DNA from: Rhynchopus sp. YZ270_cl-10
Lineage: Eukaryota > Euglenozoa > Diplonemea > Diplonemida > Diplonemidae
Assembly: GCA_964035575.1 (NCBI GenBank)
Contig: OZ037911.1
Span: 682,001-746,000 of the forward strand
Reading direction: 5' to 3'
Length of the DNA: 64,000 nucleotides
How positions within the stretch are numbered: the stretch's first letter is position 1; every line of letters starts with the position of its first letter. This document shows, in pieces, positions 49,375 to 57,994 of the stretch. The notes under the pieces were generated by a model. It searched no databases. It had not been told where the DNA came from and worked only from the letters and a program-made list of their open reading frames with translations. The translations under genes were made by a program, and so were the position numbers.

Positions 49375-50248
49375 CAACCCTTTTTCCCCCTTTTTTCTTT
49401 TCATTTATTTTGCTTTTCGGGGGTGAGTCTGTTATTAAACAGTCTCACTTCATATTTGATTGAGTGTTCCACACGGTAGTGGTCCTTTGACGCGTTTTCA
49501 CCGCTTTCAATTTTTTTCTTCTTTTTTGTTGTTGAAGGAGATGTTATACTAGACATTGGTCGTTCTTTCAAATTCTTCTTTTCTCTCAAGATATGTGTGT
49601 GAGTCCTATTCATCACATTCTTTTGGTTCTCTCGTTTATTTTTTCACCCTAGAGCATAGGTTTCGAACGCGCGTTCGAAAATCGAAAACGCGCAAATCCA
49701 AAATCGGAAAACGCGCACATAAAAAAAAAAAAAAAAACGCGCAAAAAAAAAAAAAAACGCGCGTTCGAAACAGAGCTCGCGCTAAAGTCCATCCCTCATC
49801 CCGGGATTTTTGGGGGTTTTGGTAGGAACGTTTTTTTTTTGCAGTACGGGGATTTCATTAAGAAACCAGAAGTTCTAATATTGTTGAGTAAGACCACCAC
49901 ATAGTGGACTTGCATATACATGTGACCCCGCCGTGGAACGCAATTGGCTCGGAAAGCCAAAAGAAAGAGGAGAAAAAAAGAAAAGGAAAAAAAAAAAAAA
50001 AAAGTTGGTTACCGCAGGGAAGTTCCTAAGTGGGACCGAGAACATGAAATTCTGGATTTTAGTTTTTTTTTCCTTTTTTTTTTTCCTTTTTTTCCTTAGG
50101 GGGCTTTCTTGTGGTTTCTGGTGGGTTTCACTGTAGGTGACACACCACCAGTGTGGTGAAATGGTCGAAACTCTCAAAAGCAAGAGTTTTCAGGGGGCAA
50201 GAAAAAAAAATTGACAACAAAATCCTTCACTGTCCAGGGCTGTACCCC

Positions 50249-50390
50249 CAATTTTTTTTTTGCCTGCGGCGCCATTTTTCATTTTTTGCTCTGCAAAAAA
50301 GGGTTCGTTGGAAGCTAGATTTTTACACTGTACTCAAATTTTTTTGCCTGCGGCGCCATTTATATTATTTTTTGCTCCGCAAAAAGAGAA
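50249..50390 (+). repeat. Direct repeat with GCCTGCGGCGCC, 84-bp spacing
   Basis: TGCCTGCGGCGCCATTT occurs at 50261 and 50345. Each is preceded by a T run and followed by a TTTTTTGCTC-GCAAAAA hairpin-forming stretch. A shorter relative (GCGCCTGCGGCGCTGCC) lies near 50907. It is internal to the 2.35-kb TIR element. Confidence 0.7.
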
Positions 50391-50766
50391 GTGCAACGCC
50401 TCACCGTTCATCGGCGGAAGCACTGGTTCCACGGGTTATCGAACCCCAGAGAGCACTTCATTGGCATGCACGCGGTTACCGCGAGGGAGCGTGTATGCAG
50501 GTACAAAATCACTGCCCCATCCAAATAATATTCCCAACGTCTTTGGGGATCCCCTTGCATTTTGCAGCCAAAAATGCAACTAGACCAAAGCAAAAAGTTC
50601 CGCGCGAGTGTAGCGCGCCCGGGTTTGGGACCCCTTTTTGAATTTCGAAGGGCGGTTAAAGTGGGCCCAGAATCACAGTTCTGACACTCATTTAGCATTG
50701 TGAGCAACTCACTAGTGGTCGTAACCAAAATTTGTATCAATCAAGAACTTGTCCATTTTCTCGAAA

Positions 50767-51430
50767 TGACCCCACTACAGTGAGGGTAGAGCTCGGAAAG
50801 CCCGAAAAAGGGCAAAAAACCCCACCCAAAAAAAGGAAAAAAACGGGAACATAAATCCAGAATTTTGCTGTTTTTTCCGAGAACAAGGAACAACCCTGGG
50901 TTACCGTGCGCCTGCGGCGCTGCCTGTTCCCTTCCAGTTTCTACAGGCAAACACTTGCCCCCTTTACCTTACACTGACGGGTTTTGACCAAAACCAAGAA
51001 CTTGTCCATTTCGGCAAATTGACCCCACCACAGAACGGACGAATTCCGGAAATGCAAAATGCCGGTGTTTTCGCGCATTTTCATGTTGCAAGACGTCAGG
51101 ATCAGGGAGAGAAAATCTGGTTGTGGGATTTACATTGGCCCTCTTTACCCTACATGGATTTTGACCAAAACCAAAAAATTGGCCATTTCGGCAAAGTGAC
51201 CCCACCACAGCGCGGACGGATTCCGGAAATTCCAATCGCGGTATGTTTTGGGGCTGAAAACCCACTGATTTTCAGGAGAAAAATTGCTTCCAAATCTCGG
51301 AATTTTCCGAATTTTCCTGAAAATGACCCTTGTTTATGAGTATGGGTTCATATTTTGCGAAAATTTAAGTCACTAAAATTTTGTCCATTTTTCCGTATAT
51401 ACCCCACCACAAGCCGGGATTGGCCCGGAA
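50767..51430 (+). repeat. Degenerate repeats of about 200 bp in the TIR element
   Basis: Diverged units share ...TTGTCCATTT..., then TGACCCCACCACAG, then ...CCGGAAATGC. The box starts at 50767, 51020, 51197 and 51400 (spacings 253, 177 and 203 bp). A fifth, weaker unit starts near 49923. The 51020 and 51197 units are the most alike and also share GTTTTGACCAAAACCAA-like leaders. Confidence 0.65.
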
Positions 51431-52006
51431 ATGCCACAAAACGGGGTTTCCGGGCCTCCCCAGCTAACCTTTTCGAGGAACGTTTTTCCGTACCCGAAAT
51501 CCATTTTTTCCCCATTTTTCCCCATAATTAGCGCGACCACTGGTTCGAAAAGCCGGACGCGCGTAAAAAAAAAAGGGCGTTTTTTTTTTTTTTTTCAAAC
51601 GCGCGTTCGAAAAAGTGGTTTTTTCGAACGCGCGTTTGAAAAACTGGACGCGCGTTCGAAAAAACCACTTTTTCGACGCGCGTTCGAAAAACCTCCCCAC
51701 GTAAACATGAGGCTTCCACTTTTTCGAACGCGCGCTTTTTTTTTTCGTTTTTCAAACGCGCGTTTTTTTTCTCGTTTTTTCCGAACGCGCGTTTTTTTTC
51801 TCGTTTTTTCCGAACGCGCGTTTTTTTTCGTTTTTCAAACGCGCGTTTTTTTCCGTTTTTTTTCAAACGCGCGTTTTTTTTTCGTTTTTTCCGAACGCGC
51901 GTTTTTTTTCTCGTTTTTTCCGAACGCGCGTTTTTTTTTTCGTTTTTCAAACGCGCACTCGAAAACGCCCTAAAAACGCGAACGCGCGTTCGAAACCTAT
52001 GCTAGA

Positions 52007-52755
52007 GAGCCCATATAATATCTTATTCTCGACAGGTATTAGCAAATACATCATCGTACTGGACGCTGTAAGGCACCATTTCCGTGTGGATTTCTCTATT
52101 TTTTCCTTTTTTTATTATTCTTTTCTCCGTTGGCGGATATTATCAATTTTTTTTTTTAAACTGAACACCAGTTTCTTTTAAACAGTCTCGAGAACACTGT
52201 TTAATAATGGGGGGTGGAGAGCAGGCAAGTGATGCCAATTTGCTATGTTCGTAGCACTCCGCTCCTGGCTGTGTGTCATGTTAGCGACATGCCCGCGGTG
52301 GTTTGGAGTGTATTCTATTGTTCTGTCCTTATTAGGATAACCATTTCGTGGGGGTGGGGATGAGGGATTAGTGTTGTTCTATATTTTTGGCAGAACCAGT
52401 GTTTTTGTCTTCCAAATGTATTCTTCCGTGGTATTTTTTTTACATTTTTGGGGATAAAATAACGGAAAAAAATGCCCCCAAACAAATGTGGTGTAATCCT
52501 TCTCCCCATAATAAAATGTTTAACTACACAATTCAACAATGTTTGTTCAGAAAAAAGAAGAAAAAAAAAAAAAAAAAGAAAAAAGAAAAAATGAAACGAA
52601 CCAGAAAGGAGAATCTTATTAACACAGAAGATAAATACTATCTCTAAATGTCATGAAAAAAAGAAACAATTATTTAAAGCGGCGGAGTTAAGAAAAAAAG
52701 AAATCCGTGACACAGTAATTACTGCAAAAGGGGGTTATGTTTTTTACTGCCCTGC
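52007..52755. other. AT-rich spacer
   Basis: Between the TIR element and the possible minus-strand gene. It contains long A and T runs (for example 52554-52590) and nothing that reads as a gene or RNA. Confidence 0.5.
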
Positions 52756-52962
52756 TCACTTCCCCCGTCCCTTCGCCCCCCTTTCACGATTTGTGTATGG
52801 TAGGTCATTTAGCCGACTGGGGTCGGCCATTAACCAGTATGCTAAAATGGATGGTAAATACGGTAGGAGGATAGAGAGAATGCGCAGAAGATGCCGTTGT
52901 GATTTTGTGCGCATGTAAGTACCCTCTTCTTCCTTCTTGGAGGTAAATTCGTTCACAAACAT
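52756..52962 (-). CDS. Possible small membrane protein or terminal exon
   Basis: An ATG-started minus-strand frame of 68 codons: a charged start (SKKEEEG), then one hydrophobic segment, LLRILSILLPYLPSILAYWL, then a basic tail. Just before its ATG on the minus strand is a pyrimidine-rich stretch ending in AG (TAGCCTCTCTTGAG), so it could be a downstream exon of the acidic segment at 53171-53441. The GTGAGG at about 53186 on that strand would be a phase-0 donor, which would give an acidic protein with a C-terminal anchor. No family is recognised. Confidence 0.25.
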   Translation of the reverse strand: MFVNEFTSKKEEEGTYMRTKSQRHLLRILSILLPYLPSILAYWLMADPSRLNDLPYTNRERGAKGRGK

Positions 52963-53043
52963 CTCAAGAGAGGCTATGGGGGTGGACTAGTAGATCGTTC
53001 TCTCGCAGCCCGTTCTGTTTTCTTCTTGATGTTGGCACTCACC

Positions 53044-53081
53044 GTCAAGACAGTCAAGACAGGTCAAGACAGTCAAGACAG
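53044..53081 (+). repeat. Two exact 19-bp tandem copies
   Basis: GTCAAGACAGTCAAGACAG occurs twice without a gap (53044-53062 and 53063-53081), itself built from a 10/9-bp GTCAAGACA repeat. A short slippage product with no evident function. Confidence 0.85.
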
Positions 53082-53170
53082 GTGAGATAGCGTCCTTGTA
53101 TGTCCCTAATAGGAGGCATCTTGTTCACCGTGGTAATGCACGTGAAGAGTCTGCAGAGCATATTTCTCCT

Positions 53171-53441
53171 TTACATTCGTTGTGCCCTCACAATGTCCTC
53201 CGCGTTCTTTACGATCTCATTATTGCGGGTAGCTTCGACGACTCCATCATGATCGTCAGCCCCCTCTTCAATAGCATCCATGTCAATTTTGGCGAAGGCC
53301 ATGACCACGCTCTCGTCGTCGCTCTCGTCTTCTTGCACAGCAAGTGCATGCTTTACTTCCTCAAGATCATCGACATTGATAGGCACCGGTACGTTGGAGA
53401 GTGGCAAACATTGATAAACAGTTTGTTTGAATAGATTGAGT
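53171..53441 (-). CDS. Probable minus-strand acidic coding exon
   Basis: An open minus-strand frame encoding a strongly acidic segment (VDDLEEVKHALAVQEDESDD, then KIDMDAIEEGADDHDGVVEA) with purine-first codons typical of coding DNA. No ATG opens it; the first in-frame ATG is at 53302-53300, well inside. Its upstream end on this strand follows a long pyrimidine-rich run ending GCCAG at 53443-53442, a good splice acceptor. This suggests an internal or second exon. It ends at TAA (53173-53171) or may splice at GTGAGG near 53186. No family is recognised. The overlapping plus-strand frame (53096-53434) looks like its shadow. Confidence 0.4.
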
Positions 53442-53779
53442 CTGGCGGAGTGGGTAGGATGGGGATGGGTGGTGAAGAGGGTGCAGCGGGTGTGGGAAAC
53501 AAAAATATTTTTTAAACCTACATAGGGCTTACAATAACAGGTTCAGATTTAAATTTAACGAAAATTCTCAAAAAAAAAATCTACAATTTAGCTATCATAA
53601 TACTGACCCACCCAGGCGAGACCGCACTGTGTCCGGGTCACCATAAATGTACATTGAAATACATCACACACACACACCCTTACACTCCACCGTTCAGTAC
53701 ACATTTCCCTCTCTTCTCTCTCTCTCCTCTCCTCCTCCTCCCCCCCCTTCAAAATTGTCATAACGGAGGGCTTTTTAGA
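53442..53779. promoter_or_regulatory. CT-rich 5' region of the PH-like gene
   Basis: It holds a long C/T-rich tract (about 53686-53750, runs of CTCTCTC and CCTCCTCC), 30-95 bp before the start codon and ending near a TTTTTAG next to the ATG. It could be a core-promoter tract or a polypyrimidine/AG acceptor for a 5' exon or leader. Nothing else is seen. Confidence 0.4.
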
Positions 53780-54793
53780 ATGCAGACCGGTGGGGGGACG
53801 GTGTCGCTCCCACCAGAGGTGGAGGTGAATGCAGCTATTGCGAAGAGCGTGCCTATCGCAGTGGGTGCGAGCTATGTACGCCTTGTGAGGCGGGTGACAA
53901 GCGGGGGGGAGGAGAAGAAGCTTCTGCTTGTTGTGAAGGCTGGGGATATGCTTCTGTGCAACACAAAGGGCGAGGTGGTGCGGAAGACCTCTCTCGGCAA
54001 TGTCCAGGCAGTGCTCTTCGGCCAGCACCCCTCCACCTCCCCCGCCATCCCACAGGTCCTCATCCGTACTACCGACCGCAGCCTCGACACACTCCTGCTC
54101 TTCTCAGAAGAGGAAGTCAACCTACCCCCTTCAGACTCCCCAAAGTACTTCTGCGATGTGATCACCGCCTTTTCGCAGGTTCTTTTCAAGAAGTCGATTA
54201 CCTTTGAACAGGCGAGTGGTGATGTTCGGCAGATGGCGGTGCTGCGCACTGCGTCGCGGGGGAGTGAGTCTATGAACGCAGCTTTGGATGCATCTGCTTC
54301 GTTGGCGTTGCCGGCAGAGGTGCAGACGGAGGGGTCAAGCGATCGTGCTGGGACACCAGAGGGGCGGCAAGCGGGGAAACGGTTTTGTTTAGAACACCGG
54401 TCTACACAGGGAAAGGTGTCGGTACTACAAGACGGACGGCTGGTAGTGCATCTGAAGGGGGACGTGACACCAGGAGTGTTCACCTTGGAGGCACGAGGCA
54501 ACGGTGCACTCCTCGCTCTTGTTGATGACAGTGGTACACAACGCTACATCCGTGCTGTCGACATGCCGCACGTCGATGGCACCACCTTCCTTGGTCTCTA
54601 CGCCGGCGCACCAGAAGACCCCCTCCCCGAAGACACGTGGCACTTCAACAACACAACAGGGCTCTGGCGGCATAACCAACGAGGCGTTGTCTATCCAAAG
54701 CTGTTCAATGCGCAAGGGGTGCAAAGTGCGTTTATGGCATTAGGGGAGGTGGATACATCTGGTATGTTTCATTTGTTTCAATTTGAGACGTAG
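53780..54793 (+). CDS. PH-like domain protein of unknown function (337 aa)
   Basis: Residues about 28-132 have the strand pattern of a divergent PH-like domain: YVRLVRRVTSGGEEKKLLLV, DMLLCNTKGEVVRKTSLGNV and QVLIRTTDRSLDTLLLF, then a helix KYFCDVITAFSQVLF. Such domains bind lipids or proteins. A Ser/Ala-rich linker (about 145-195) leads to a second strand-rich region (about 197-337, KRFCLEHRSTQGKVSVLQDG to the end) that I do not recognise. The start ATG at 53780 is the first in frame; the frame stays open upstream through the CT-rich tract without another ATG. No signal peptide or membrane segment, so probably cytoplasmic. It is followed 150 bp later by the next gene. Confidence 0.75.
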   Translation: MQTGGGTVSLPPEVEVNAAIAKSVPIAVGASYVRLVRRVTSGGEEKKLLLVVKAGDMLLCNTKGEVVRKTSLGNVQAVLFGQHPSTSPAIPQVLIRTTDRSLDTLLLFSEEEVNLPPSDSPKYFCDVITAFSQVLFKKSITFEQASGDVRQMAVLRTASRGSESMNAALDASASLALPAEVQTEGSSDRAGTPEGRQAGKRFCLEHRSTQGKVSVLQDGRLVVHLKGDVTPGVFTLEARGNGALLALVDDSGTQRYIRAVDMPHVDGTTFLGLYAGAPEDPLPEDTWHFNNTTGLWRHNQRGVVYPKLFNAQGVQSAFMALGEVDTSGMFHLFQFET

Positions 54794-54965
54794 AGGATAG
54801 ATGTGCAACAGCGCAAGGGGACAGTGCGTTACTCTATTATTCAAAGAGAGTTTGATGCACACACGGAATCCCCCTTTTTCCTGGGAATGCAGTGAAAAAG
54901 AAGAAGAAGAAAACAAACGCATTTTTTTCCATACGTCAATATAAAACCCGATTCATGATTGTAAA

Positions 54966-56072
54966 GTGAACCACTCCTCAGTAACAGCATCATTTCCCCC
55001 TCTCTATTACCTCTATTTCACAGACCCAACCGAGCTTGCGTTTTCATTGATTCCCGCACCGGGGACGCAAAGTGGTGTGAAGGAGTCACACTTGACACAA
55101 CACTCCACGGACTTGCGGAGTGGGCGGAAGCAGAGCGCCACGCCTGCTTCGTTGCCGCCACCTACACCGTCTGCGTCATCTGTACAGAGCATACGCAGCG
55201 AGCAGAGCGCGGCAAGCGCAGCCATGCGGAGCGCAAGCGAGGACTCCTTGGTGCGAGGGTTTGAAGCGGGGTATGGCAGCTTCTTTAAGAAGTACGACAA
55301 GCCTCGCGTCTCTGAGGCACGCAGGCATGCTGGCAAAGCTGTCGGGAGAGAGGCCACAGCGTACCGCGAGCTTCTCCACAAATACCCTAAGGCGGCTATA
55401 TCGGATGCAGACTTCCTGCGGCGAGATTCAATGGGAGAAGTACGGCGGGAGGTACGCAAGCTCCGCAAGATGGTGCACCCTGCAGCCTCCACCGCCTCAA
55501 GCAGATCCTCGCAAAGCAGTGTTCAACGAACGTCCAACGATGCAACCCCAGTACATACCAACAAATACCTCATTTCCTTAACAGAGCACTCCGCGCAGAG
55601 GCGCGAAGAGTCTATGCAGGGCAATGCTTTGTTCTCTCATAGCACGCTGTCAAGGGAGAGGGATGTGCCTATGCAGAATGTGCATAATGGACATAGTGTA
55701 CAGAGTGCACCAAGCGTTCCGCAGGCGTATTTGAGGCATTCGACGTCGTTGGGGCCAAAGCGGGATTCGCTCTATACAATGGGTTGGGAAGCGGCCAGGT
55801 CGTCGCCACAGAGGGACCGACCCCTCCCCGTGTCGCCTCTCGCCCCAACCCAGTCTGCATCTGCACATCTGTCGTTCACCCATGAAGCATCTGCTGCACC
55901 GCCGCCGGGTCTCTATGAAGAGGGTAAGTACATCACCCATCGGACCCCGGTAGGTGGGGGATGCGAGACGCATGTGCCACAAAGCTATCTCTCGTGGAAC
56001 GACCCCGTTTCGCCACCTCAAGACGTCAGTGAAGGACAGTGGCGATACATCGATCGGTACAATGCGAGATAA
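54966..56072 (+). CDS. Ser/Ala-rich protein, start unresolved (up to 368 codons)
   Basis: An open frame of 368 codons with coding-like composition throughout: rich in S, A, Q and R, with a basic helical stretch KKYDKPRVSEARRHAGKAVG (about 110-130) and REVRKLRKMV (about 158-167), then a disordered S/Q/P-rich tail. No recognised domain. The frame opens after a stop at 54942 and has no ATG until residue 87 (55224), though coding-like sequence clearly extends upstream of that. The start may therefore be in a short upstream exon: the sequence TACCTCTATTTCACAG at about 55006-55021 is a good acceptor and is in phase 1. A 282-aa product from 55224 is the alternative. The function cannot be told. Confidence 0.6.
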   Translation: MNHSSVTASFPPLYYLYFTDPTELAFSLIPAPGTQSGVKESHLTQHSTDLRSGRKQSATPASLPPPTPSASSVQSIRSEQSAASAAMRSASEDSLVRGFEAGYGSFFKKYDKPRVSEARRHAGKAVGREATAYRELLHKYPKAAISDADFLRRDSMGEVRREVRKLRKMVHPAASTASSRSSQSSVQRTSNDATPVHTNKYLISLTEHSAQRREESMQGNALFSHSTLSRERDVPMQNVHNGHSVQSAPSVPQAYLRHSTSLGPKRDSLYTMGWEAARSSPQRDRPLPVSPLAPTQSASAHLSFTHEASAAPPPGLYEEGKYITHRTPVGGGCETHVPQSYLSWNDPVSPPQDVSEGQWRYIDRYNAR

Positions 56073-57097
56073 AGGGTGATTTTTTTTGGAAAAGATGAGG
56101 GAATATTCCATAAGTTGATGGGAGAGGGGGGAGGGGGAAAAACAAACCCTAAAAAAATCGACCGATTTGTTTGTACCCTGTGATTTGTTGAATGTATTGT
56201 GAGGAAAGGTCTCCTATGGGTTTGATGTTTGTCACCCAGATTGAGGCATTGTGGGTGGGTTGATTTGGCATGACGGTCTAATCAAGGGGACAACTGGTAG
56301 TGTTACACTACTCATCCCCCTGAGCAGACCGTCGTGAGGGGGAATAGAGCAAGGAGAGGGGAGGGGGGATGTTTCGTTTTTGTTGTTCTTTTGTTTAGAT
56401 ATTTTTTTGCTTCCACGACTTTTTTTTATATGTGAACTTTCTGTAGAATAAACGAAAAAATGAACAGAAAAATGCTCCTTTTCCAGACTTTCCTTTTTTA
56501 GAATTTAAGGAAATGGTAGGGTATCATCTGTCAATTGTGCAAAACAAAATAATCTTCAAAACCCTTTTTTGACATGATGATAGTCGATAGTACAATGAAA
56601 AGGACAGTTCTAGTTATTTGATTCTCATTCGTTTTTCCCCCCTTCCCTCTCGGAACCAGATCAAAACGTGTTTTCCGTTTCCTCCCACACCCACATCGTT
56701 GTGCACACGTGTGGTTGTTGTGTTGGGTGAGTTGTCACGCCTTGTTGGATTTTCTCCTCATTTTCGTGACTAGACTTGCTTCTCTTCGATACCCTTTCAA
56801 AGAAGACCACCGGCACAAAAGAAAAATCATGATTCTTTTCAAACTATTTGAGTATAGACTCCGCATCCCAGATTACTGCTCCTTGTTTTCCCCCCTCCAC
56901 AATTTTTTTGATGCCGTGCCACACTTCAAATTGCTTTGAAGTTTTTCACCCGATATACAAATCTTGAGGTTTACGTCATTCAGGTATTCCTTACTCAACA
57001 CATCACAAAGGGCCATATTCTGAGAATTACCCTAGGCATTAACCAACACATCACACCATCAATATTTCAGAGACAACACATTTCTTTTATTACAATA
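56073..57097. other. Spacer with a structured segment
   Basis: Between the Ser-rich gene and the amidohydrolase. It contains the nested hairpin at 56272-56333 (listed separately), G-rich runs (56120-56145, 56338-56370) and a CCCCCCTTCCCTCTC tract near 56638. No credible gene; a frame open upstream of the amidohydrolase lacks an ATG. Confidence 0.55.
56272..56333 (+). ncRNA. Three-stem nested hairpin
   Basis: Three nested stems without pseudoknots: GACGGTCT (56272-56279) pairs with AGACCGTC (56326-56333); AGGGG (56285-56289) with CCCCT (56317-56321); GTAGTG (56297-56302) with CACTAC (56306-56311) around a TTA loop. All 19 pairs are Watson-Crick. The structure lies 200 bp after the Ser-rich gene stop, so it could be a 3' UTR element or a small structured RNA. 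As DNA it is also an imperfect cruciform. Strand and function are not known. Confidence 0.5.
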
Positions 57098-57994
57098 ATG
57101 CCCGGTCTTTTGGACGGCATTCCTATTGTTGACACTCATGTCCATTTGACGGACCGGAAGAGGTGGACATCTCCTGCGTATGATTGGCACTCCTGCAGTG
57201 AGAAGCTTGCACATGACTTCACACCAGCTATGTTTGAGGAGGAGACTGCGGGGGTTGGGCTTGGGGCTGCGCTGTTCATGGAGTGCATGGCCTGCAAGGA
57301 TGTGCCGCTGAAGGAGGAGGAGGCTGCGTGGGCTGCATCGCTTGCTTCTGCAGGCACCGCGCACATCACCGCCGCCATTGTAAACTGCCCCGTCGGGGAC
57401 GTTCCACGCCCCGAAATCGCCCGCCACCTCACCCACATCGCGCACCCTACCATCAAAGGCATCCGCAACCTCCTCCAAGGAGAAGCCCCCGGCTTTGGCA
57501 TCACCGAAAACTACATTGAAGGCTGCCGTGAGGTAGCGTCACGTGGCCTGACCATCGACCTTTGTGTCAAAGGACAACTCGACGATGCAACAGAGCTTGC
57601 AACGCGTGTCCCAGAGGGGCGGTTCATTCTGGACCATATAGGCAAGCCAATCATCAAGGCAGATGGAAGCGACTTTGATGAGGTATGGGCGAAGAAGGTG
57701 CGTGCCTTAGCAGCGCTGCCGAATGTGTGGTGCAAAGTCAGCGGGGTGGTCACAGAGGTGGAGGGAGGGCAGTGGACTGTTGCTGCAATTGAGCCGTACA
57801 TCGCGCATGTTGTAGACTGCTTTGGGTGGGATCGAGTCATCTACGGGTCAGACTGGTACGCAAGCAAGCTTGCCACAGAAGAATACAAAGTATGGCTCAA
57901 TGCGCTGCTTGAAGTAAAGGTGGTGGCGGAGGCTTCGAAGGAGAACCTCACAAAACTGTTTTCCACCAATGCAACTACTTTCTACAAGCTCTAA
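57098..57994 (+). CDS. Amidohydrolase-2 family metal-dependent hydrolase (298 aa)
   Basis: A TIM-barrel hydrolase of the COG3618 type, the group that holds lactonases such as 2-pyrone-4,6-dicarboxylate and L-fucono-lactonase. Visible motifs: the metal-binding DTHVHL at residues 12-17, an IKGIRNLL strand-loop (about 124), FILDHIGKP (about 177-185) with the barrel histidine, and IYGSDWYASK (about 248-257) with the catalytic aspartate. Length is normal for the family. The start at 57098 (MPGLLDGIPIVDTHVH) puts the first motif where relatives have it; the frame is open 54 codons upstream but has no ATG there. Probably cytosolic, hydrolysing a cyclic ester or amide; the substrate cannot be inferred. 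A bacterial origin is possible given the family's distribution but is not tested here. Confidence 0.9.
   Translation: MPGLLDGIPIVDTHVHLTDRKRWTSPAYDWHSCSEKLAHDFTPAMFEEETAGVGLGAALFMECMACKDVPLKEEEAAWAASLASAGTAHITAAIVNCPVGDVPRPEIARHLTHIAHPTIKGIRNLLQGEAPGFGITENYIEGCREVASRGLTIDLCVKGQLDDATELATRVPEGRFILDHIGKPIIKADGSDFDEVWAKKVRALAALPNVWCKVSGVVTEVEGGQWTVAAIEPYIAHVVDCFGWDRVIYGSDWYASKLATEEYKVWLNALLEVKVVAEASKENLTKLFSTNATTFYKL

Larger units (their letters stand above)
48644..49649. other. Spacer with degenerate repeats
   Basis: T-rich spacer after the CDGSH gene with no credible gene. A box with CAGTCT or GGTCCC followed by CTTCAT recurs at about 48781, 49169 and 49441. Two copies of a motif of about 36 bp lie at 49262 and 49339. 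Long homopolymer T and C runs are common. Minus-strand frames here are lysine-rich only because of the T runs. Confidence 0.6.
49654..52002. mobile_element. 2.35-kb TIR element with ACGCGCG arrays
   Basis: Perfect 24-bp terminal inverted repeats (49654-49677 and 51979-52002) start GCATAGGTTTCGAACGCGCG. The element is flanked by a 4-bp direct repeat TAGA (49650-49653 and 52003-52006). Both subterminal regions (49661-49790 and 51580-51980) are packed with AACGCGCGTT-type palindromes separated by T or A runs; the right array is longer. The interior has degenerate repeats 180-250 bp apart, marked by TGACCCC followed by CGGAAA-like boxes near 49923, 50767, 51020, 51197 and 51400. There is no transposase; frames up to 180 codons in the right array are low-complexity artefacts. 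It is non-autonomous. Four-base duplications occur in several DNA-transposon groups, so no family is assigned. Confidence 0.88.

Noticed and set aside
50433-50446. GGGTTATCGAACCC resembling a tRNA T arm (minus strand GGTTCGATAACC)
   Set aside because: It folds as a 5-bp stem with a 4-base loop, and no acceptor, D or anticodon arms can be drawn around it.
51431-51973. 180-codon plus frame and 140-codon minus frame with Phe/Arg or Lys/Arg repeats
   Set aside because: Translation of ACGCGCG palindromes and T runs in the subterminal array of the 2.35-kb TIR element; no codon or domain signal.
52247-52258. GTTCGTAGCACT matching the end of the satellite-borne MITE
   Set aside because: Only 12 bp match, with no subterminal TGTCGCG motifs or partner end nearby; too little to call a second copy.
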